From Modestobacter italicus (GTDB taxonomy: Bacteria; Actinomycetota; Actinomycetes; Mycobacteriales; Geodermatophilaceae), in contig NC_017955.1 in assembly GCF_000306785.1 (NCBI RefSeq), positions 2,542,001 through 2,606,000 on the forward strand: a DNA stretch of 64,000 nt, in the 5' to 3' direction. The position numbers and the translations under genes were made by a program. Positions 25,382-34,368 of the stretch are shown here, in pieces. The notes below the pieces were generated by a model. The model ran no database searches and was not told the origin of the DNA. It saw only the letters and a program-made list of their open reading frames with translations. The first letter of the stretch is position 1. Each line of letters opens with the position of its first letter.

Positions 25382-26293
25382 ATGACCATGCCCTACTACG
25401 CCTCCGCCGAGCAGGTCATGCGGGACCGCTCGGAGTACGCCCGCAAGGGCATCTCCCGCGGTCGCAGCGTCGCCGTCCTCACCTACGCCGACGGCGTCCT
25501 GTTCATCGCCGAGAACCCCAGCTCCACCCTGCACAAGGTCAGCGAGCTCTACGACCGGATCGGCTTCGCCGCTGTCGGCCGGTACTCGGAGTTCGAGAGC
25601 CTGCGGGTCGCCGGCATCCGGCTCGCCGACGTCCGCGGCTACTCCTACAACCGCCGCGACGTCACCGGCCGGGTCATCGCCAACGCCTACGCGCAGACCC
25701 TCGGCGAGGTCTTCACCCAGCAGATGAAGCCCTTCGAGGTGGAGCTCTGCGTCGCCGAGGTGGGCGACACCCCGGAGTCCGACCAGCTCTACCGGCTCAC
25801 CTTCGACGGGTCGATCGTCGACGAGCCGGACTTCGTCGTCATGGGCGGCCAGGCCGACGCGGTCACCGCGAACCTGCGGCAGAACTTCACCCATGGCCTC
25901 GGTCTGGCGGAGGCGCTGCGGGTCGGGGTGCAGGCGCTGTCCGCGGTGAGCCCGGCCACGGCGGCCAACGGGGGAGGGCACGAGCAGCTCCCCGCCGAGC
26001 AGATCGAGGTCGCCGTCCTCGACCGTCGCCGTCCCAAGCGGGCCTTCCGCCGGGTCGTCGGCGCCGCGCTGGCCGCGCTGATCGCCGACCGGCCGGCCCC
26101 CGACGAGGCGCCCCCGGCCGAGGCCGCCGCCGGTCACGCGCCCAGCGCGCCGGCACCCGGCACCCCGCCCGGGCTGGGTGACCCGGCTGCGGTCGACACC
26201 GCCGGTGGCACCGAGGGTGCCTCCGCCCAGCCGAGCACCCAGGACGGCGTCGGCGGCGGCACCGACGGCGACAGCACGACCGGCGGCCGGTGA
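25382..26293 (+). CDS. prcA: Proteasome alpha subunit PrcA
   Basis: Forms the outer heptameric rings and gate of the 20S particle. The 303-aa protein begins with the gating peptide and the [17 protein letters not shown] alpha-type segment; the core ends near residue 240 ([16 protein letters not shown]). The remaining 60 residues are a low-complexity Ala/Pro/Gly/Thr/Ser tail not present in the mycobacterial protein of about 248 aa. Probably disordered and facing outward. It follows prcB directly in the same operon. Confidence 0.95.
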   Translation: MTMPYYASAEQVMRDRSEYARKGISRGRSVAVLTYADGVLFIAENPSSTLHKVSELYDRIGFAAVGRYSEFESLRVAGIRLADVRGYSYNRRDVTGRVIANAYAQTLGEVFTQQMKPFEVELCVAEVGDTPESDQLYRLTFDGSIVDEPDFVVMGGQADAVTANLRQNFTHGLGLAEALRVGVQALSAVSPATAANGGGHEQLPAEQIEVAVLDRRRPKRAFRRVVGAALAALIADRPAPDEAPPAEAAAGHAPSAPAPGTPPGLGDPAAVDTAGGTEGASAQPSTQDGVGGGTDGDSTTGGR

Positions 26294-26339
26294 GCGGCGC
26301 GGCGCGCTCGGGACACGAGCCGAGCGCGCCGCGGACGCC

Positions 26340-26345
26340 TAGGCT
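26340..26345 (+). promoter_or_regulatory. -10 hexamer of pafA
   Basis: TAGGCT, 7 nt before GTG 26353, supporting that start and an independent leaderless pafA transcript after prcA. Confidence 0.55.
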
Positions 26346-26352
26346 CGGCGAG

Positions 26353-27711
26353 GTGGAACGACGGATCTTCGGCATCGAGACCGAGTACGGCGTCACGTGC
26401 ACCTTCAAGGGGCAACGGCGCCTCTCACCTGACGAGGTGGCGCGCTATCTGTTCCGCCGCGTCGTCTCCTGGGGACGCAGTTCCAACGTGTTCCTGCGCA
26501 ACGGCTCCCGGCTGTACCTCGACGTGGGCAGCCACCCCGAGTACGCGACCGCCGAGTGCGACGACGTCACCGAGCTCGTCGTCCACGACAAGGCGGGGGA
26601 GCGGATCCTCGAGGGCCTGATGATCGACGCCGAGCAGCGCCTGAACGAGGAGGGCGTCACCGGCGACATCTACCTGTTCAAGAACAACACCGACTCGGCC
26701 GGCAACAGCTACGGCTGCCACGAGAACTACCTGGTCGGCCGGCACGGCGAGTTCAGCCGGCTGGCCGACGTGCTCATCCCGTTCCTGGTCAGCCGGCAGA
26801 TGGTCGTCGGCGCGGGCAAGGTCCTGCAAACTCCCCGCGGCGCCGTGTACTGCGTCAGCCAGCGTGCCGAGCACATCTGGGAGGGCGTCTCGAGCGCCAC
26901 GACCCGCTCGCGGCCGATCATCAACACCCGCGACGAGCCGCACGCCGACGCCGAGCGCTACCGGCGGCTGCACGTGATCGTCGGCGACTCCAACATGAGC
27001 GAGACGACGACCCTGCTCAAGGTCACCATCACCGACCTGGTGCTGCGGATGATCGAGCAGGGCGTCGTGCTGCGGGACATGACGCTGGAGAACCCGATCC
27101 GGGCGATCCGCGAGATCAGCCACGACATGACCGGGCGGCGGAAGGTCCGGCTGGCCAACGGCCGGGAGATGTCAGCGCTGGAGATCCAGCAGGAGTACCA
27201 CGACCGGGCCGCCGAGTTCGTCGAGCGCGAGGGCTACGGGCCGGTGCACCGGCAGATGCTCGAGCTGTGGGGCCGCACCCTCAAGGCCATCGACGGCGGC
27301 GACCTGAGCCTGATCGACCGGGAGATCGACTGGGCGATCAAGTACCAGCTCATCGAGCGGTACCGGGGCAAGCGGGACCTCCCGCTGTCCAGCCCGCGGG
27401 TGGCCCAGATGGACCTCGCCTACCACGACATCCGCCGCGGCCGCGGCCTCTACTACCTGCTGGAGAACGCCGGCCAGGTCGACCGGGTGACCCACGACCC
27501 GGCCATCTTCGAGGCGAAGAACGTGCCGCCGCAGACCACCCGGGCCAAGCTGCGCGGCGAGTTCATCCGCCGCGCGCAGGAGAAGCGCCGCGACTTCACC
27601 GTCGACTGGGTGCACCTCAAGCTCAACGACCAGGCCCAGCGGACCGTGCTCTGCAAGGACCCGTTCAAGGCCGTCGACGAGCGGGTGGAGAAGTTGATCG
27701 CCTCGATGTAG
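26353..27711 (+). CDS. pafA: Pup-protein ligase PafA
   Basis: ATP-dependent ligase that joins the deamidated Pup C-terminal glutamate to substrate lysines. The 452-aa length equals that of mycobacterial PafA when GTG 26353 is used ([13 protein letters not shown]); the open frame extends 21 codons further upstream without homology. Key motifs are [11 protein letters not shown] (ATP/metal Glu), [15 protein letters not shown] with the catalytic Asp near residue 57, [21 protein letters not shown] and [17 protein letters not shown]. It is a paralogue of dop, without the Dop loop. Confidence 0.96.
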   Translation: MERRIFGIETEYGVTCTFKGQRRLSPDEVARYLFRRVVSWGRSSNVFLRNGSRLYLDVGSHPEYATAECDDVTELVVHDKAGERILEGLMIDAEQRLNEEGVTGDIYLFKNNTDSAGNSYGCHENYLVGRHGEFSRLADVLIPFLVSRQMVVGAGKVLQTPRGAVYCVSQRAEHIWEGVSSATTRSRPIINTRDEPHADAERYRRLHVIVGDSNMSETTTLLKVTITDLVLRMIEQGVVLRDMTLENPIRAIREISHDMTGRRKVRLANGREMSALEIQQEYHDRAAEFVEREGYGPVHRQMLELWGRTLKAIDGGDLSLIDREIDWAIKYQLIERYRGKRDLPLSSPRVAQMDLAYHDIRRGRGLYYLLENAGQVDRVTHDPAIFEAKNVPPQTTRAKLRGEFIRRAQEKRRDFTVDWVHLKLNDQAQRTVLCKDPFKAVDERVEKLIASM

Positions 27712-27732
27712 GCCACCGGGCACACTGCGCCG

Positions 27733-28803
27733 GTGACCAGCCGCGCGGAGCTCCTGCTGTCCGGCCCGCGCGGCCGGCGGCTGTGCCTCGAGCTGGTCCA
27801 GGAGGCGGCGGGTCGACTGTGGCCCCCGCTGTCCTGGACCGACGGACCGGACGGGTACCCGATCGGTCGCTTCGACCCGGCCGCCGTCCGTGCGTCCCTC
27901 GCCGCCGACGTCTCCCGGATCGACCTGGACGCGATCGGGCAGCCGGACCGGCTGCTGGCCGCCCTGCTCGCCTCGGTCGACCAGGCGCGGTACTGGCAGC
28001 CGCCGGACGACGCGGACTCCGCGCTCGCCGACCCGGAGGTCGCAGCGCTGCTGAGCCCGGTCGTCGAGGCGGTCGTGCGGGCGCCGGCCACGCAGTGGTG
28101 GGGTGAGGCCGTTGCCACGGGCGATCAGCACGTCGTGGGCTGGCCGGACGAGGGCGTGACAGTCCCTCCGGCGGTGACCGGAGCCAGGTCCGGTCTGCTG
28201 CAGTGGCGCACCGACACGCTGATCGACGACGCTCGCGACGACCGACCGGTCGACCCGACGGCGCCGTACAGCGGCCACTGGTGGTCCACGCCCACCTTCG
28301 CCGGGGTGCCGGTCACCACCCGGGCGCGGCCGGGCGTGGCTGTCGACCGGGCTGCCCCGGTCGGACTGCTGCTGGTCGAGGACGAGATGGGCTGGCAGAG
28401 CGCGCGGACCTGGCCGGTGGAGTCACCGCCCACCGCGCGGGTCCACGAGATCAGCGGCCCGGCGGCCTGGACGGCCCTGGTCTCGCGGTACCCGCTGGAC
28501 GTCAGCGCTGCGCGACGGCACGACTGGTGGCAGGTCACCGGCTGGGCCGGAGCCTGGGCCATCCCCGACTGGGCGGCGGTCGCCGAGGCCTTCGACGCTG
28601 TGCACCTCACGGTCGACGGCTACCTGTCCACCGCGGGCCGGGCACTGCCGGTGGAGCTCGACGGCCGACCGACCCGCACGCTGCTCGGCGGCTGGGACCC
28701 GGACGCCACGTGGTGGCTGACCGAGATCCTGCCGCCACTGGGTCGGCCGGTCGACTGGCGCCGACGGGACGACGAGCCCACCCGCTGGGAGCTCGGCGGC
28801 TGA
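27733..28803 (+). CDS. Hypothetical Trp-rich protein downstream of pafA
   Basis: Not recognised. The 356-aa protein is cytosolic (no signal peptide or membrane segment), with 22 tryptophans, many paired (QWWGE, HWWST, DWWQV, TWWLT). Codon use matches the surrounding genes and there are no low-complexity runs, so it is a real gene. It begins with GTG 21 nt after the pafA stop and probably shares the pafA transcript, placing it where pafB would be in mycobacteria. No domain family can be named from sequence alone. Confidence 0.75.
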   Translation: MTSRAELLLSGPRGRRLCLELVQEAAGRLWPPLSWTDGPDGYPIGRFDPAAVRASLAADVSRIDLDAIGQPDRLLAALLASVDQARYWQPPDDADSALADPEVAALLSPVVEAVVRAPATQWWGEAVATGDQHVVGWPDEGVTVPPAVTGARSGLLQWRTDTLIDDARDDRPVDPTAPYSGHWWSTPTFAGVPVTTRARPGVAVDRAAPVGLLLVEDEMGWQSARTWPVESPPTARVHEISGPAAWTALVSRYPLDVSAARRHDWWQVTGWAGAWAIPDWAAVAEAFDAVHLTVDGYLSTAGRALPVELDGRPTRTLLGGWDPDATWWLTEILPPLGRPVDWRRRDDEPTRWELGG

Positions 28804-28840
28804 CGACCGTCGAGAGCCCGCGTCCTGTCGCGTCTCGACG

Positions 28841-28855
28841 ACCGTTATCCCCAAC
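28841..28855. repeat. 15-nt motif ACCGTTATCCCCAAC, copy 1
   Basis: Exact copy; others at 29271-29285 and 29389-29403 in the same orientation, and a variant at 44178-44192. Confidence 0.8.
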
Positions 28856-29270
28856 TACCCGCCTCGACCGTGTCGCACGACCAGGGGACCGCCTCGACGG
28901 GGGAGTGGGCCTGGGTCGTCCGGGCGCGCTCGAGGAGTCGGGCGCCCACGTGGTCGCCCGACCGCCGGTTGCCCGTGCGCTGGGGGAGCGACGGTCCGGG
29001 GCTGCCGGCGCGAACTCGTGTGCGGACAGCGCAGGACCGGGGGAGGGCGCAGGGAGCGCGCGGCCAGGACCTCGCCCCGGGGTGGCTGAGTGCACGGCGG
29101 GGAGCGCGGGGCCTGCGGTCGGCGAACTCCGTGTGGCGAGGGCGTCGATCGAGTCGGAGCGCGGACGGCGCGTCCGGCGAGAGGGACGGCTCGAGGCCGC
29201 CGGCGCGTCCCGCGACCGAACGACGGACCGGGCGGGCCGCGGGGGAGCAGCGGCAGTCGGTGAGCGCACG

Positions 29271-29285
29271 ACCGTTATCCCCAAC
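29271..29285. repeat. 15-nt motif ACCGTTATCCCCAAC, copy 2
   Basis: Exact copy, 430 bp from copy 1. The preceding base pairs GCACG also resemble those of copy 1 (CGACG). Confidence 0.8.
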
Positions 29286-29388
29286 CACCGCGCATCCGGA
29301 CGGCGACGACAACGACAGCGGCGACCAAGCCGGCCGGGCCATCGCGACGCCACTGTTCCCTGCGACCGACGACCTCACCCGACATACA

Positions 29389-29403
29389 ACCGTTATCCCC
29401 AAC
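29389..29403. repeat. 15-nt motif ACCGTTATCCCCAAC, copy 3
   Basis: Exact copy, 118 bp from copy 2, in an AT-richer local context (GACATACA before it). Confidence 0.8.
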
Positions 29404-29581
29404 ACGGCCGCCGCTCACCCGCCAGGGAAGACCGGGCCAACGACGACCACGGAGCCCGCCCGAGCTCGGCACCGGTAGCCGGCCAGCGGACACGGCGCGC
29501 GCGCCCACCCCGACGGCGGGGCGGCTTCACCGCGCCACTCGGGGAGGCGCGGACCCCGGCAGGTCCCGGGGGAGCGGTCGG

Positions 29582-30700
29582 TCAGGCCGGCAGCGGGCCG
29601 AACAGCGTGAGCTGGGCGGCGTAGCGGCCGGCGGCCGCCGCGGCCAGGAAGTACGCGCGGTCCTCGTCGAGCCCGCGCCCCATCGTGGACAGCGGGACGC
29701 CGACGTCGCGCAGCGCCGTCTCCAGCCCGTCGCTGTCGACCCACTCGATCGGGTTGCGCTGCGGCTGGCCGGCGAGGTCCTCCTCGACCTGGCTGCCCAG
29801 CTCCGAGCCCAGTCCACGGGGTGCCACCAGGTACACCCCGCCCAGCGCCACCCGCCCGAACGCGGTCAGCGAGTGGTGGGAGACCCCGCGGTGCCGGGGC
29901 CGCGGGTCGGCCTCGGAGATCCGCAGCGCCCCCACGGTCTGACCGCCCAGCACGTGCACCGCGTTGCACACCTCGCCGGCGGCCACGCCGGAGAAGCCCC
30001 ACGGCGTCCCGGTGCCCAGGTTGCCCGGCCCCTGGGTGACGATCGTGATGTCGGCGTGCAGCACGTGCCGGGCCGCCAGCAGCCCGGTGTGCACGGTGAC
30101 CGCCTCCAGGTCCCCGCCGAAGGCCTGGCCCACGGTCACCACCCCGGCCAGCGAGTCGGCCAGCGCGTCCAGGGTGCGGGAGAACGCCGCGGGCAGCGCC
30201 CCGCCGTCGGTCATCACGTAGGCGACCCGCAGCGCCGGGTCCGTGGCCTGCACCCCGGCGAGGACGGCGGGCAGCGCCGAGTGCAGGTCAGCGACGACGA
30301 CCGGCATGCCCTCCAGGTCCTCGGCCTCGGCGATCAGCTGGTGGTGCTCGGTGTCCTGCTCGTCCACGCCCTGCACGGTCACCTGCAGCGGCGTGTACCG
30401 GCCCTTCACCAGGTGCCCGGTGCCGGTCGGGTCGGCCGGCAGCCGGTCGGGGACCGCGACCACCAGCGCGTAGCCGCCGGTGCCCAGCCGCTGCGCCCAC
30501 GCGGTGGTGTTCAGCAGCACGTCGTCCCCGGCCTGGGGCGAGCCGACGACGGAGGGGTGGGCCAGTGCCCGCAGCGTCCCGTCGCCGTCCACCTCGACGG
30601 TCATCTCCTGGGCGTCCCGCCAGGACCGGCCGAGTGCGGTGACCCGGCCGCGGCGCCAGCGGATCCGGCTGCCGGGCACGGGGGAGGAGTCGCTGGTCAC
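29582..30700 (-). CDS. DUF3866 family protein
   Basis: A 372-aa actinobacterial protein of unknown function recognised as DUF3866 by the opening IRWRRGRVTALGRSW and by YTPLQVTVQGVDEQDTEHH, TQGPGNLGTGTPWGFSG and ALRISEADPRPRHRGVSHHSLTA segments. The Gly-rich TQGPGNLGTG loop looks like a ligand-binding site. The GTG start is 7 nt after TACCCT. It is divergent from pafB and often found near this locus in actinobacteria. Confidence 0.85.
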   Translation of the reverse strand: MTSDSSPVPGSRIRWRRGRVTALGRSWRDAQEMTVEVDGDGTLRALAHPSVVGSPQAGDDVLLNTTAWAQRLGTGGYALVVAVPDRLPADPTGTGHLVKGRYTPLQVTVQGVDEQDTEHHQLIAEAEDLEGMPVVVADLHSALPAVLAGVQATDPALRVAYVMTDGGALPAAFSRTLDALADSLAGVVTVGQAFGGDLEAVTVHTGLLAARHVLHADITIVTQGPGNLGTGTPWGFSGVAAGEVCNAVHVLGGQTVGALRISEADPRPRHRGVSHHSLTAFGRVALGGVYLVAPRGLGSELGSQVEEDLAGQPQRNPIEWVDSDGLETALRDVGVPLSTMGRGLDEDRAYFLAAAAAGRYAAQLTLFGPLPA

Positions 30701-30707
30701 CCGGGGC

Positions 30708-30713
30708 AGGGTA
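30708..30713 (-). promoter_or_regulatory. -10 hexamer of the DUF3866 gene
   Basis: TACCCT on the minus strand, 7 nt before the GTG start. Confidence 0.5.
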
Positions 30714-30761
30714 GTCAGCCGGGGAGCCGATCGCCGGGAGTGCCCGGCGGGAGGAGGGCAC

Positions 30762-30767
30762 TAGCCT
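30762..30767 (+). promoter_or_regulatory. -10 hexamer of pafBC
   Basis: TAGCCT, 6 nt before GTG 30774; selects that codon over the in-frame GTG at 30768. Confidence 0.5.
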
Positions 30768-30773
30768 GTGCAC

Positions 30774-31751
30774 GTGGCAGCCAAGCGGGCAGAACGACTG
30801 GTCAACCTGGTCATCGCCCTGCTCGGCACCCGGCAGTACGTGTCGGCGGCCAGGATCCGGGACACCGTCCCCGGCTACGAGCCCGACGACGGCACCGAGC
30901 GGGCCGACGAGGCGTTCAAGCGGATGTTCGAGCGGGACAAGGCCGAGCTGCGCGAGATCGGCGTCCCGCTGGAGACCGGCCGCACGAGCGCCTTCGACAC
31001 CGAGGACGGCTACCGGATCGCCCGCGCCGAGTACGAGCTGCCCGAGATCACCCTCACCGGCGAGGAGGCGGCGGCGGTCGGCCTGGCGCTGCGCCTCTGG
31101 CAGTCCGCGCAGCTCGCCGGCGCCGCGCAGAGCGCGCTGGTCAAGCTGCGCGCCGCCGGCATCGAGGTCGACCAGACCCGCGGCATCCAGATCCAGCCCC
31201 GCCTGGACGCCGGCGAGCCCGCCTTCGAGCCCTGCTACGCCGCCGCCCGCGACCGCCGCGAGCTGGCCTTCGACTACCGCCGTCCGGACGCCGAGCAGGC
31301 CAGCCGGCGCCGCGTCCAGCCCTGGGGCGTGGTCGCCTGGCACGGCCGCTGGTACCTCGTCGGACACGACCTGGACCGGCAGGCACCGCGGGTGTTCCGG
31401 CTCTCCCGGGTCACCGGCACCCCGCGCGCCAGCGGGCCCGAGGGCGCCTTCCAACCGCCGGCCGACCTGGACCTGGCCGCGGTGGTGGCCCGGCAGGAGG
31501 CCCGGGAGGAGCACCTGGTGGTCGTCCGGGCCCGCCCCGGCACCGCCATCGGCCTGCGCCGGCACGCCGAGCCGCTCGGGCCCGCCGACGACGGTGACGA
31601 CCGGCTGCAGGTGCGCACCACCGAGCCGTGGGCGCTGGCCGACGAGCTGGCCTCCTACGGTCCCGACGTGCTCGTCGAGGCGCCCCGGCTGGTGCGCGAT
31701 GCCGTCGTCGCCCGGCTGACCCGGCTCGCCGCGATGGCGGAGCCGGCGTGA
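30774..31751 (+). CDS. pafB: Transcriptional regulator PafB (WYL domain)
   Basis: Half of the PafB-PafC activator that induces LexA-independent DNA-damage genes in mycobacteria. The 325-aa protein has an N-terminal winged helix (AERLVNLVIALLGTRQYVSAARIRDTVPGY), a central WYL domain (LAFDYRRPDAEQASRRRVQPWGVVAWHGRWYLVGHD, residues about 160-200) and a WCX C-terminal domain. It overlaps pafC by GTGA, so the two are made together. Unlike in mycobacteria, it is about 3 kb away from pafA, under its own promoter. Confidence 0.93.
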   Translation: MAAKRAERLVNLVIALLGTRQYVSAARIRDTVPGYEPDDGTERADEAFKRMFERDKAELREIGVPLETGRTSAFDTEDGYRIARAEYELPEITLTGEEAAAVGLALRLWQSAQLAGAAQSALVKLRAAGIEVDQTRGIQIQPRLDAGEPAFEPCYAAARDRRELAFDYRRPDAEQASRRRVQPWGVVAWHGRWYLVGHDLDRQAPRVFRLSRVTGTPRASGPEGAFQPPADLDLAAVVARQEAREEHLVVVRARPGTAIGLRRHAEPLGPADDGDDRLQVRTTEPWALADELASYGPDVLVEAPRLVRDAVVARLTRLAAMAEPA

Positions 31752-32713
31752 CCGCCCCGAGCACCGCGGAGCGGATGACCCGGCTGCTGGCCCTGGTGCC
31801 CTACCTGCAGGCCCGCCCGGACGGCGTCCGGCTGGCCGACGCCGCCGCCGACTTCGGCGTCCCGGAGGCCCAGCTGCGCCGGGACCTGGACCTGCTGTGG
31901 GTGTGCGGGCTGCCCGGCCACGGCCCCGGCGACCTCATCGACCTGGCCTTCGAGGGCGACCGGGTGCGGGTCACCTTCACCGCCGGCATGGTGCGGCCGC
32001 TGCGGCTGAGCACCGACGAGGCGGTGGCGCTGATCGTCGCGCTGCGCACCCTGCTCGAGCTCCCGGGACTGGCCGAGGGTGAGGCGGTCAGCCGCGCCCT
32101 GGCCAAGGTGTCGGCGGCGGCCGGCCACCCCGCCGAGGTCGCCGCACCGGTCGTGGTCAGCGTCGACGCCCGCGAGCAGTCGCTGGCCGTCGTCCGCGAC
32201 GGGCTGGAACGGCGCCGGGCGTTGCACCTGCACTACTACGTGCCCAGCCGGGACGAGCGCACCGAGCGCACCGTGGACCCGATGCGGCTGCTGCTGGTCG
32301 ACGGCCACTGGTACCTGGAGGCGTGGTGCCGCAACGTCGAGGGCACCCGGCTGTTCCGGCTGGACCGGATCGACGACGTCACCGTGCTCGACGAGCCGGC
32401 CGCCCCGCCGCCGGAGGCGCACGAACGCGACCTCGACGGTGGGCTCTACCAGCCGCCCGCGGAGGCACCCCGGGTGCGGCTGCGGCTGGCCCGCACCGCC
32501 CGCTGGGTCGCCGACTACTACCCGGTGGAGGACCCGGCCGAGGTCAGCGACCCGCCCGGCGGCCTGGCCGTCACGGTGCGGACGACGGACCTGGCCTGGG
32601 CCCGCCGGCTGGTCGCCTCCCTCGGCGGCACCGCGACGGTCGACGAGCCGGCAGAGCTCGCCGCCCAGGTCGCGGGCGAGGCCCGGGCCGCGCTGGCCCG
32701 CTACGCCGACTGA
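31748..32713 (+). CDS. pafC: Transcriptional regulator PafC (WYL domain)
   Basis: Partner of PafB. The 321-aa protein has the same three-part order: winged helix (MTRLLALVPYLQARPDGVRLADAAADFGV), WYL domain (LHLHYYVPSRDERTERTVDPMRLLLVDGHWYLEAWC) and WCX domain. The WYL domain is thought to sense a nucleic-acid or nucleotide signal. Translation is coupled to pafB through the 4-nt overlap. Confidence 0.93.
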   Translation: MTAPSTAERMTRLLALVPYLQARPDGVRLADAAADFGVPEAQLRRDLDLLWVCGLPGHGPGDLIDLAFEGDRVRVTFTAGMVRPLRLSTDEAVALIVALRTLLELPGLAEGEAVSRALAKVSAAAGHPAEVAAPVVVSVDAREQSLAVVRDGLERRRALHLHYYVPSRDERTERTVDPMRLLLVDGHWYLEAWCRNVEGTRLFRLDRIDDVTVLDEPAAPPPEAHERDLDGGLYQPPAEAPRVRLRLARTARWVADYYPVEDPAEVSDPPGGLAVTVRTTDLAWARRLVASLGGTATVDEPAELAAQVAGEARAALARYAD

Positions 32714-32763
32714 CGGTCAGCAGCTGCGCAGCCCGACCACAGCGATGCCCCACCTGCGGCGGC

Positions 32764-32769
32764 TAGGGT
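32764..32769 (+). promoter_or_regulatory. -10 hexamer of the small membrane protein gene
   Basis: TAGGGT, 7 nt before GTG 32777. Confidence 0.45.
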
Positions 32770-32776
32770 CGTGGTC

Positions 32777-32974
32777 GTGCTGCTGATCGTGTGGATCGTC
32801 GTCGCCGTGCTCGCGCTGGGCGTGCTCGGCGTGCTCGCCTACGGCCTGCTGGGTGCGGCCGGGCGGCTCCGCCGCGAGCTGAGCGGCCTCGAGCAGGACG
32901 TGCAGCCGCTGCTCGTCGAGGCCCAGGCCACCGCCGCGCGGGCGGCAGCCCAACGCTCGACGACCGACGACTGA
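32777..32974 (+). CDS. Small single-pass membrane protein
   Basis: A 65-aa protein with one N-terminal membrane helix (LLIVWIVVAVLALGVLGVLAYGLLGA) followed by a charged amphipathic helix (RLRRELSGLEQDVQPLLVEAQATAARAAAQRS) that could form a coiled coil. Topologically it resembles TatA/TatB-like or DUF948-like proteins, and it lies just upstream of tatA, but it is not a TatA homologue by sequence. GTG 32771 is an alternative start. Confidence 0.65.
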   Translation: MLLIVWIVVAVLALGVLGVLAYGLLGAAGRLRRELSGLEQDVQPLLVEAQATAARAAAQRSTTDD

Positions 32975-33034
32975 ACTCCCAGCTCCGGGGCGTCCACCGC
33001 CCCGGCACGGCCCGATCGCAGCACCGCTCCGGCG

Positions 33035-33040
33035 TAGAGT
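33035..33040 (+). promoter_or_regulatory. -10 hexamer of tatAC
   Basis: TAGAGT about 30 nt before ATG 33071; the leader carries GGAGG 5 nt from the start. Confidence 0.45.
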
Positions 33041-33070
33041 CGGCGGCACCCCCACGTCTCGGAGGACCCC

Positions 33071-33412
33071 ATGAACCTCGGCCCCGCGGAGATCGGCCTG
33101 ATCATCCTGGCCATCCTGCTGCTGTTCGGCTACAAGAAGCTGCCGGACGCCTCGCGGTCGCTCGGCCGGTCGCTGCGGATCTTCAAGGGCGAGATGAAGG
33201 GCATGAAGGACGACGACGTCCGCGCCAAGGACCAGGCCCGCACCACGCCGGTCACCGGCACGGTGGTCACCCCCAGCCCGAACCCCACCGTCGCCCCGTC
33301 CGCGGTAGACTACGAGGCCGAGGCCCGTGCGATGGAGGCCCGCGCCGCCGAGGCCCGGGCCCGCGCCGAGCAGGCCCGCGCGTCGTCGGCCGTGACCGAC
33401 ACCTCGCACTGA
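33071..33412 (+). CDS. tatA: Sec-independent translocase subunit TatA
   Basis: Pore-forming component of the twin-arginine pathway that exports folded proteins. The 113-aa protein has the short N-terminal membrane helix (GPAEIGLIILAILLLFGYKKLP) with the FG hinge, the amphipathic helix (DASRSLGRSLRIFKGEMKGMK) and a long Ala/Glu/Arg-rich tail. GGAGG precedes ATG. tatC follows 22 nt downstream. Confidence 0.95.
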   Translation: MNLGPAEIGLIILAILLLFGYKKLPDASRSLGRSLRIFKGEMKGMKDDDVRAKDQARTTPVTGTVVTPSPNPTVAPSAVDYEAEARAMEARAAEARARAEQARASSAVTDTSH

Positions 33413-33434
33413 CCCGTCCGCCGACCCCCCGCCC

Positions 33435-34358
33435 GTGACCATGGCCGCGCGTCCGCAGGGCCGCCGACCGCGGCGTCCCGAGCGGGACGCCGCGGCGACG
33501 ATGACGCTGATCGGGCACCTCCGCGAGCTGCGCAACCGGGTGGGCATCGCGCTGCTGTTCGTGCTGATCGGCACCGCGGTCGCCTTCTGGTGGTACGAGC
33601 ACGGGCTCGGTGACTTCATCCGGGCGCCGTACTGCAACCTGCCCGAGGACCTGCGGTACAACGAGGCCGACGGCAGCTGCGGGCTGCTGGTCACCGACGT
33701 CTTCGGCGGCGCGCTGATCCGGCTGAAGATCGCGTTCATCGCCGGCATCGTGCTGTCCGCGCCGTGCTGGCTCTACCAGATCTGGGCGTTCATCACCCCG
33801 GGCCTCAAGCGCAACGAGAAGCGCTTCGGCGTCTCGTTCGTCGCCGTCTCCACGCTGCTGTTCGCCCTCGGTGCCGCGCTGGCCTACATCTCGCTGTCCG
33901 CGGGCCTCCGGCTGCTGCTCGGGCTGGCCGGCGAGGGCGTGGTGGTGGCGCTGACCGCGCAGGACTACATCGGCTTCGTCATCTCACTGCTGCTGGCCTT
34001 CGGGGTCAGCTTCGAGCTGCCGCTGATCGCGGTGGTGCTGAACCTGGTGGGGGTGCTCAGCCACGCGGTGCTGGCGAGGTCGCGGCGGTGGATCTACTTC
34101 CTCACCATCGTCTTCGCCGCCTTCATCACCCCCACCCAGGACCCGTTCACCATGCTGCTGATGGCCGGGCCGATGTGCGTGCTGTTCGAGCTCGCCATCC
34201 AGGTCGCCCGGGTCGTGGACAAGCGCCGGGCCAAGCGGGAGGCGGCGCTGGGCCTGCAGGGCCTGGACGACGACGAGGCCTCACCGCTGGACGCCGCCCC
34301 GAGCCCGCTGGATCCCCGGCCGAGCGCGCTGGACGAGCCGGCGCAGACCCAGCGCTGA
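33435..34358 (+). CDS. tatC: Sec-independent translocase subunit TatC
   Basis: Six-helix membrane receptor for twin-arginine signal peptides. The 307-aa protein shows LIGHLRELRNRVGIALLF before helix 1 with the conserved Glu, CWLYQIWAFITPGLKRNEKRF between helices, and a conserved C-terminal FITPTQDPFTMLLMAGPM. The last 50 residues are a charged then Pro-rich cytosolic tail. GTG 33435 or ATG 33441 could be the start. Confidence 0.96.
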   Translation: MTMAARPQGRRPRRPERDAAATMTLIGHLRELRNRVGIALLFVLIGTAVAFWWYEHGLGDFIRAPYCNLPEDLRYNEADGSCGLLVTDVFGGALIRLKIAFIAGIVLSAPCWLYQIWAFITPGLKRNEKRFGVSFVAVSTLLFALGAALAYISLSAGLRLLLGLAGEGVVVALTAQDYIGFVISLLLAFGVSFELPLIAVVLNLVGVLSHAVLARSRRWIYFLTIVFAAFITPTQDPFTMLLMAGPMCVLFELAIQVARVVDKRRAKREAALGLQGLDDDEASPLDAAPSPLDPRPSALDEPAQTQR

Positions 34359-34368
34359 GCCGCGCCCC

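Larger units (their letters stand above)
28804..29581. other. Gene-poor stretch of 778 bp
   Basis: No convincing CDS: open frames on both strands are Arg/Ser/Pro/Gly-rich GC artefacts without domain-like sequence. The only evident structure is three copies of a 15-nt motif, listed separately. It lies between the Trp-rich protein and the end of the DUF3866 gene. Confidence 0.65.

Noticed and set aside
28841..29403. A replication origin with DnaA boxes
   Set aside because: The motif differs from TTATCCACA/TTGTCCACA, there is no AT-rich unwinding element and no dnaA, dnaN or gyrB nearby.
28870..29478. Open frames of about 200 codons in the 28.8-29.5 kb gap
   Set aside because: Arg/Ser/Gly/Pro-rich, no domain-like sequence, present on both strands at once; expected from GC content.
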